64,000 bases of DNA from Pohlia nutans. Its lineage: Eukaryota; Streptophyta; Bryopsida; Bryales; Mniaceae. Positions 56,534 through 64,000 of this stretch are shown piece by piece (the stretch's first letter is position 1; each line of letters starts with the position of its first letter). The notes under the pieces were generated by a model. That model did no database searches. It was not told the DNA's origin and was given only the letters and a program-made list of their open reading frames with translations. The stretch is from positions 21,070,072 through 21,134,071 of the forward strand of contig CM040097.1 in the NCBI GenBank assembly GCA_022496805.1. The letters are read 5' to 3'. The position numbers and the translations under genes were made by a program.

Positions 56534-57098
56534 TGTTAAAGCTTTTATTGTACTACTGTTGAAAAGGATCAACTACATTAACTGCTAAAGAACCTTATGA
56601 TGCACACTTCCATGAACTTGCATAAGGTGAAACATGAACAAATTTGGTTGGTTAGAGAAAAGTTGTCATGAAGTTGAAGGCTTTAGAACCCTCAATCTAT
56701 ACTTCATGACAATCGCTTCACTCTTTTCTCAAAAGCTCATTTGAAATAAGGAACTTAATCTCCCTAAGTTCCTAAAAGCTTGTTTTTTAGAGAGAAACTA
56801 CACCTGTGGAAGTTGGACCTAATACCACTCATACAAACATACATGAAATTAGGTTATAAAAATGAAAACACTATTGTCTGAACTTGTTATTATCACACTC
56901 ACGAATATCACATAATTTTGGTATTTGTTCTTGTGTACACATGTGATTGGGCACTATTTATATCCAAGTTCTGAACAAATGTAGGTTGGTTACTAGAGGG
57001 TGTGATAAAAAAGAGTTTGAGAATATAATGAACAAAAGGAATCTGTAAAGGATTTGCAAATAACACATTTTAGGAAGTTTGCTATTGCAATTTTAGTA

Positions 57099-57648
57099 AT
57101 AACCCTTTAACATCTGGATTCAACAGTGATCTTGAAGATGCGTTATAAAATGTTTGATGAATAACAAAAATGGAGTTGATGTACAAAGGTAAGTTGTACA
57201 TGTCAATGTGAAGATCACATCTGTATGGTTGGATTTATCATATGTTTTTATCGATAAATTGTAATTAAATTTTCAAGATTTTCTTTTGAAACTCAATTTA
57301 AAATCCCAAATTAACCAACCCTTTTTAAAATTGTTGTAATGAATTTGGAATAAGATGGACTACAAGATGGTATGATTTCCATTATCTGATTATACTTATT
57401 TTGGAAAATCATGTTTAAAGTCTCACTTTTTGAACTAAAAATGAATCTTGACGTAAACTAATCTTTTAATCTAAAACAAAAAATCACAATATCTTATTTT
57501 GAAGATCCATACCATACAAATGATAGTCAAGTAGCACAAGAACCGTGAGAAATTTGGATGGATGAAAACTGTTCATTTATGTAGTCAAAAGAATAATTTG
57601 AATATGTTCATCTTCCACTATGTGAACACACGCACGTCAAAGGGTTAA
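57099..57648. mobile_element. TTAA MITE, subfamily 1
   Basis: It runs from ATAACCCTTTAACATCTGG to GCACGTCAAAGGGTTAA. With 55982-56533 it forms an inverted pair about 0.6 kb apart that could fold into a long duplex if co-transcribed. Confidence 0.82.
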
Positions 57649-57777
57649 GGCGTCTAAGCTTTTGGGGTAGAATCTTTTGCTTTGTATTTGTTATCATCAA
57701 GTCACACTTGATTCTATCATTTACTTTGGTTGTGTACAATTTCATAGACACGGTAGTGTCGTTATTGCCTTTAACCC

Positions 57778-58348
57778 TTAATCCCTAAACGTCCTCACCT
57801 CTCTCCAAGTTTGGCAGTTTTGCAAAGATGCATCATAAAATGCAATGTAAAGGGATATTTTGAACTTGAAGTATGAATAAAAGTTGTACATTATGAATTT
57901 TAGATTCTATCCATACGGTTAAATTTGCGATTGCTATCACCAATATTTCTATAAAATTTCAAACTTGAAATATAAATTATTTTGTAATTTGATTACAAAT
58001 AAGATATTGACAATCTATGGATGAAATTTTGTGATCGATTGAAATGTAATACTCCAAGTGTAGTGATTTTTGGAGATTTTGAGGTTGCTTAATTTTATGA
58101 GTTGACTTTTTTAAGAACAATTTTACACTGTAATCTTCAAAATTTTGGATGAATCACTACAACATGAAACGAGGCATAAAATTTTCACAAATCACCCCTA
58201 TCAAATTGGATCACACATGCATGAAGCTTATTTCCCATAAAATATATAGTAAAAAATCCACGCTGCAAAAAGTCAATGACGGATGAGAAATCTGTGTTTG
58301 ATTCTGTACATCGTCCACATTTTGGACGGTTGAATGTTTAGGGGTTAA
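57778..58348. mobile_element. TTAA MITE, subfamily 2
   Basis: It runs from TTAATCCCTAAACGTCCTC to GAATGTTTAGGGGTTAA. This is the fullest subfamily 2 copy, with GATTGCTATCACCAATATTT in the middle. Confidence 0.84.
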
Positions 58349-58883
58349 AAGGCCCTTGGGGTCCCTCCCTACAACCCGTATTTAACCTTATAATTGTTCA
58401 ATTGTAGTTTAATACGATAATTGTGATATAATAATATATACATATTATCATGATTATTGCTTTTATTTTGTATTGAAAAGTATTTGGTCATTGTTGTTTT
58501 GATGAAATACCACCAAATATAAAATATACTACACAACCGCAAAGGGCTTTTGGGTCGTTCAAGGGTTAAAATACTTTTTGTGAGTGAAAAGAACCTCCTC
58601 TTTTGTAATGAAGTATACATTTAGTTCCTGCAATCTTTGGTGTGGAATTTTGTATTAAATGGTCAACAATGATTGTTCTTGTGTGAACCTAAATGATATT
58701 TTCCAATTCATGCTTTCAAATTGAACTTTCAGCTTATGTAAAGGGACTCTTGTCATTTGGTTTTCTGATGGCAATAGTATCCCTATCTTCACACAAAATT
58801 TTGTGAAGATACCTGGGGAAATGTGGTTGAGTACTATTTATTACAAGGTCTTTCACAAAAGACATTTTACGTTTCCATGTGAG
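58349..58883. other. intergenic, no gene seen
   Basis: AT-rich, with no coding signal or repeat recognised apart from a TTCAAGGGTTAAA word at 58559, possibly a stray terminus. Confidence 0.4.
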
Positions 58884-59301
58884 GGGCGGTTTACACTACG
58901 GACCAAGAACTCGTCCCATGCGGCTCTAAAATTTGTGATTGGCTCCATCAACTCATCCTGAGATGACTTGGGTTTACACTACTAGGAAAAAAGAAAAGTG
59001 ACCAAAGGAATTGAGGTCCTAAAAAGGCCTAGAAATAGGCCTAGTGGATAATGTTGAAGGGTCCCTTGGATTTTGTGGTGAGAGAGGCAAAAAAGGTTCT
59101 CTCATTGCCGAACAAGGAGACCATGGGCTTGAAATGCCATTCTATTATTTTTTAAGTCCCAGTCCAAGTTCGGTTTACACTTAGTGAGAGGCCCAAGGGC
59201 TTTAAAAATTACAATTTTTTGAAGTGTGACCATGGAAGTGTGACCATGGAATTAATCCATTTTCCTTGGTCACCGCTCTTGGTCTGTAGTGTAAACCGCC
59301 C
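58884..59301. mobile_element. 418-bp element with GGGCGG termini
   Basis: The left end GGGCGGTTTACACTACGGAC pairs with the right end GTCTGTAGTGTAAACCGCCC, giving TIRs of about 26 bp including ACCAAGA/TCTTGGT. The GTTTACACT word also recurs inside (58972, 59171). The target duplication is not clear, so the superfamily is not assigned. Confidence 0.7.
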
Positions 59302-61590
59302 TTGAGTGTTGACATTGAACAATCCTCACTTGAACTATTAGTTTTATGTAGCACTAAATGACAAAAATGTCTTAACATCTAAGCATGCAAGGAGCCCTAT
59401 CGGGTCATGTTTAGTACTTTTTCAATCAGACGCTCATATTTACCTAGTTCCTAATTTTAAATGAAAATGATCTCGACTAAGAAATTGTGGGGGTTATCTT
59501 CTACTTTCTAATCCAATTTACCATTCTTCAAAATTGTTAAAGTTTTGTTTTTTACATAACTCCAAAGCTCAAAATCCTAAAATTCTAATATACACCGTAG
59601 AAACAAGTTTTCTATCGAATTTCTTTTTATGTAAGCTCCAAAAGCATACCACCTACATCTTGTTGTTCATCACTATTATTTACATCTTTCCTAAAACATT
59701 CATAATATTTTGGGTTTTTTTTGTAATTACTATGATTTTTATAAGAATTTTTTTTGAAAAATCTTATAAATTTTATTTTTATTAATTAATTACAAAGAAA
59801 TCAAGGTAAATTAGTTTGTCAATTCCTTGTATGAGAAAAATACTAGATTAATATAATATATTTTAAAATGTGAGGAATTGATGAGGATTGACAGGGTAAT
59901 TATAGTGTAGATGCTTAAGGGTTAATTAAATGTCCAAGTCAAGACATCCCAAGTGACTACAATTCAACACATTTGCGTCACTTTTAATTTTGAATCAAAC
60001 ATCTTTTTATGTACTAGGGATAAGATTTCAAATTGCATTGTGCAAATTGCTTCTATTCTTGAAAACAAGCCTTAAACCTCGGGGGGTGCACTACCTCTTA
60101 TATTTTGCATCCATATGAGCTCAGGACCTATTTATCGGGGGCTATTTACCTTGCTGAAAATATTATAAGGTATGGTATTTTTCAAAATAAAGGTAAATGC
60201 TTGTATTTTAATACACTCTATTAGTAATTATAAATTTTTGGGGGAATCATTTAAAAGTACCCCTATTTTACTTATACTCCATTTTTCTATTTTTTCTTAC
60301 ACCGCATTTTGTTTCTTACACCCCATTTTTTTTGGTTCTGTAAGCGACATTTTTTTTCATGAAGGACATTTCTCTTCTAACAACCATGAATTGTGAAGTT
60401 CAGCCACGATGCTAAACTCACATGAACTAAATCAAAACAATAAACCTAAGGCAAAGGCATGCAACTGAAGCATTGTCTTAGATTCTGAAACGATATTCAA
60501 AATTAACAAGCAATACTCCCACACGCTAACAGTCTTTTGCAAATCGCAACCCAGAGACCATCCACAATAATGCTAGAAGACTAAGAATACATAAACTCTA
60601 AACCCTAAATTCTGGTGCAGAAACGAGACCCCATTGAACCACAATTGCTTGAACCTAACCTCCTCCGACAAGCCACAAATCCACAATGAAACCAAAAACC
60701 CTAACGTCCACTATCCAAGCAATCCCCAAGCGCGCGCCAAAGAAAATTGGAAAGAAGATTGCAATTCAAACAACGCGCTGAAATTTTCCCTCCCGGCACG
60801 TAGGTAGAGAACATTAACTCCACATTGGATACATTGGTTCAGTAACGTTCAAGCTAACCAGCCTGCAAAGTCATCTATCCAAGTTTTTTCAATAGAAAAT
60901 TACCTCTTTTCATCCACTAGCACAGACCCTACCCTAGACCCACTACTCCTAGTAATTATTTCCACGCTATTTTACATGTACTGACTAGATAAAAGAGGCA
61001 ATTGTATGTGATGGTATTTTACATGTACACATGTTTCACTATTTAAAAACCCCTTATATTATATGTACATTTTTTGCAAAATTTAACTACAATAAATATA
61101 CTAGACCCTATTTTTTATCGCACATTGTTTCTACAATTTTTGCCAGTGCCCCCCCCCCTCCCCCCCCCCCCCCCCCCCCCCCGAGCCTTAAACTATGAGA
61201 CTTCATTGCAATAGACTCTTAAGAACTCTAAACATGTGTATGACTACATATCATGGATTGAGGTACTACAAATAACAATACATGGCTCCACATTATTTTG
61301 TATATCCCCCTATCTAAAGTCCATTCACATGCCCGTTCATTTGCACCGCTTAAAAACAATTAGCAAAATAATTAAGAGTTTGTTGTTTGTTTAAATATAA
61401 TTATTGAAATGGATTCAAAGTGGGGGGTGATTAAATAGGGGTCCAAATTGATGCATATATGCACAATTTCATTTTTATTTTTTTATTTGTTTTTTATTTT
61501 TTTAAATTTTAAATCAAAAAATAGAGATAACAAATTGTGCCTGACTATCAAAATTTGAGTTAGTAGCTCATTCAATTGTTTGGTTGAAAC
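59302..61590. other. intergenic, AT-rich
   Basis: No gene recognised in 2.3 kb. GC content rises slightly near 60590-60800, with several AACCCTAA words (60602, 60697) that would suit a plant promoter or leader, but no start codon with a convincing exon was found. Confidence 0.4.
61149..61182. repeat. poly-C tract
   Basis: A run of 34 bases, all C except one T at 61159. It is an assembly-sensitive site that could form G-quadruplexes on the opposite strand. Confidence 0.95.
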
Positions 61591-62208
61591 TTAAAGGATA
61601 TACGTTTGACGTAACTTTTTTCACATCTAACAACTAGATTTCAAAAAATTTGAAAAAACTTTGAACTATAAAGTAGTTCAAAATCATCATATAAACACAT
61701 TGGTACCAAAAAAAACTTATGAAAAAATTGGATGTGTCCTAAAATGGCCTTGCAATGTCAAAAAGTAACTCAAAAAGTGACCCATTTGGCCCAAAATGCA
61801 AAAGGTGTTAAAAATAGACCCGTGCACTAAAATGACTCCCAAAAATTTAGAACAACTTGGATTGACATTAAAATTTTACCATGATAACTAGATTTCAAAG
61901 AGAATGTAACCCAACAATTTTTATTGAGAACTGACATTGGAGGAAAGAGAAACAAGCCCCAAAGTCGTAGCCATCAAAATGCACCAAAACTATCCAAAAT
62001 TAAGACCTGTGTACTAAAACGATTCCCAAAAATTCATTACATCTGAAATTGATCTCACTGAAATGTTTACCATGCAAACATCATGAAGGGGGTTTTTGGA
62101 AAATTTCATCAAAATTGGACATTGTATGCAAAAGTTACAGCTCTTCCAAGGTGAAAGCAACCCAAAAAAACGTTCAAAATATGGACGTCAAGATGGTTAG
62201 GGGATTAA
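61591..62208. repeat. dispersed repeat, partner of 14362-14907
   Basis: It has the same order of blocks as 14362-14907 and a right end GACGTC...GGTTAGGGGATTAA. TTAAAGGATATACG at 61591 is a possible left end. Probably a decayed TTAA element. Confidence 0.62.
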
Positions 62209-63448
62209 AGGACCAAGATGCCCAAATTGTGACTCATGTTTTTTTTTAGCAGTTTTGAGTAACGTAATTAATGATTAGTTTCATTAGTAGTGTTTTGAAT
62301 ATTTAATAAAAAAATATGAAAACCACTTTGGCAATGACAAAGAAAATATAATTGGATTTGGCATATTATGTGAACAAAAGGATCACTAGATATTTTGATT
62401 ACTAAGGTGAGTGAACCATAAACCAACACTTTAAGCACTGCGCCTATTTACATTAATCTGAGGTGCAATGTGATAATTAGAATGGATTAGCAAATTGATT
62501 CTAAATCTATCCCAAGTTAAATCATATTTTTTGAAGTTATATTGGATAAGTTATGAATTTTCAAAGTCCAAGGTCTAGGTTGTCTATTTATGATAGCGGA
62601 CTTGAGTTGAAATCGTCAATGAATATGCCTTGAAGAATCATAAAATAACATCGAATAAACATAGTTCCTACCAATGAGGTGCCTCCAAGTAATGATTCAA
62701 AATCAACAATCATTAAACTATTTTAATGATTGTTGGTTTTTGGCAGAGTGGAGTGCCATTCATGAAGTAATTATACAAGTCAGTTTATGGTCGGCATTGG
62801 TTGTTGGCCCCCTCACCTTATGCCCAATTAGAAGGAAGCCCTCACAACATGGTCAATGTGAGATATTCTGATGGCAGTGGGAAGGTCTTGGGATGGATCC
62901 TTGTACATATTGCATGGACATGCATGTGCATGCTGACGGCTGTATCCACTCAGATTCCAGTGATGTTTTGTAAGGATCTGGCATTTTTGAATTTTTTTGA
63001 CAAATGCTAATCCAAATTTCCAAAAATTACAGCATTTCTTAAAAATAATTTAGTTCTTGCCGAACCTGATAAGGTGCTTCGGTAAGTCCTATGTGGACCT
63101 CTTTCTGTTCAAATCAATTTGTTCTTTTGACCAACTTGTGCAATGTCACTAATTTTGGTGATATAAAAATTGGTTTCGTATAAATTATATATTTTTAGGA
63201 TATGATTGAATTTGACATTTTAAAACCATTAATCATTGGTCCTTTTAGGGTTAAACCTTCATAAGTTATTATAGCCCCTTTTTGGAACACCTTAGAATTT
63301 GTGCCACTGTTTACAAATCACTGTGGCAAATACCCAAATCATAGGAAGTCCACATCATCTTTAGCTAAAGATTGGGTGGTGAGACATTGTGTGTGGTGTC
63401 AAACCATCTATAGTGCTATTGTTGAAAAGGAAGAACTCTACTAGCTAA
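62209..63448. other. intergenic, no gene seen
   Basis: A short open stretch at 62801-63010 (SPYAQLEGSPHNMVNVRYSD) has mild coding character but no splice context or recognisable motif. The rest is AT-rich. Confidence 0.35.
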
Positions 63449-64000
63449 TTAACCCCTGAGTGCCCACATCCCTATCAAAATTTAGAGAATTGCAAAGATG
63501 CATTATAAAATGCAACCAAGAGGGATATTTTGAACTTGATGTATGCATAAAAGTTGTACATTATGAATTTTAAATTCAATCCATACAATTTGATTTGCAA
63601 TTTCTATCACCAATATTTTGTATAAATTTTGAAGTTTAAAACTCAAAATTCTTTTGAAATTGAATTTGGATAAGAGATTGACAATCTGTGGATGAAATTG
63701 GTTGTGATAGGTTGAAATGTAATACTCTCAAGTATAGTGATTTTTTGGAGATTTTTTGGTTATTTAATTTTATGAGTTGATTTTTTCAAGAGCTAAAATT
63801 TTCAATTTTTTTGGTGGAACAATGTGGCATGAAATGAGGCATAAAGTTTTCTCAAATCATTCCTTTCCTAATCGGATCACACATGCATGAAGCTAACTTC
63901 CTATAAACTTTTCAGTAAAAAGTCTGCACTGCAAAAAGTGCATGATGGATGAGAAAACGAAGTTCAAATATATACATCATGCAAAATATGCATGGTTGGG
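63449..64000. mobile_element. TTAA MITE, subfamily 2, cut by the window end
   Basis: The left end is TTAACCCCTGAGTGCCC; the interior is collinear with 57778-58348 up to GCATGGTTGGG. The right terminus should lie a few bases beyond the window. Confidence 0.8.

Noticed and set aside
3476..58348. CCCTAAA/TTTAGGG words considered as interstitial telomere repeats.
   Set aside because: They resemble the plant telomere unit but occur singly, with an extra C or G, exactly at element boundaries in inverted pairs rather than in tandem arrays.

Overview
This window is nuclear DNA of a land plant. It holds spliced genes with GT-AG introns whose products are plant-specific or typical of plants: a thylakoid-lumen protein, a strictosidine-synthase-like protein, a plant-type GT14 glycosyltransferase and a RUS/DUF647 protein. 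The AT-rich sequence between them is crowded with small DNA transposons. I cannot name the species. The mix of compact genes and unusual TTAA-flanked elements makes me lean towards a seed-free plant, but that is inference. LAYOUT OF GENES. A thylakoid lumenal 15 kDa protein gene (751-2748, +) has its mature region in five exons, and a possible divergent first exon lies at 98-169 (-). A strictosidine-synthase-like gene (CDS 9115-11850, +) has a leader intron and four coding exons. An unrecognised gene or fragment lies at 23108-23786 (+). A GT14 core-2/I-branching-type glycosyltransferase (24760-26530, -) has two exons, and its 5' region has been copied about four times in tandem upstream. A complete eight-exon RUS4-like gene (37058-40401, -) faces a possible divergent transcript at 41076-41180 (+). 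These genes do not form a pathway; they are independent transcription units in a repeat-rich neighbourhood. Weaker exon-like pieces are listed at 6829-7040, 24137-24331, 29894-30082 and 30900-31070, and a broken ORF at 47118-47535. MOBILE DNA. The main feature is a superfamily of about 23 short elements, mostly 380-920 bp, that begin TTAACCC(C/T)TAAA or TTAACCCTTTAA and end in the reverse complement. They cover roughly a fifth of the window. The duplicated target is TTAA. In five places two elements abut and share one TTAA. In one place a duplicated host repeat gives an empty versus filled site comparison. TTAA duplication with termini starting CCC is the signature of piggyBac-type (or Sola3-type) transposons, which are scarcely documented in land plants as far as I know. 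No transposase is present, so these look like non-autonomous MITEs. Also present are two long foldback elements with 4-bp target duplications (5247-6448, 20132-21439), two elements with TA flanks (16933-17827, 31292-34089), a tRNA-derived SINE on the minus strand (about 31650-31832), several hairpins that could be small-RNA precursors (best is a 53-bp perfect stem at 27525-27639), and a 66-bp minisatellite (47939-48145). LIMITS. Exon borders were read by eye from splice sites, frame continuity and remembered family similarity. No alignment, expression or database evidence was available.
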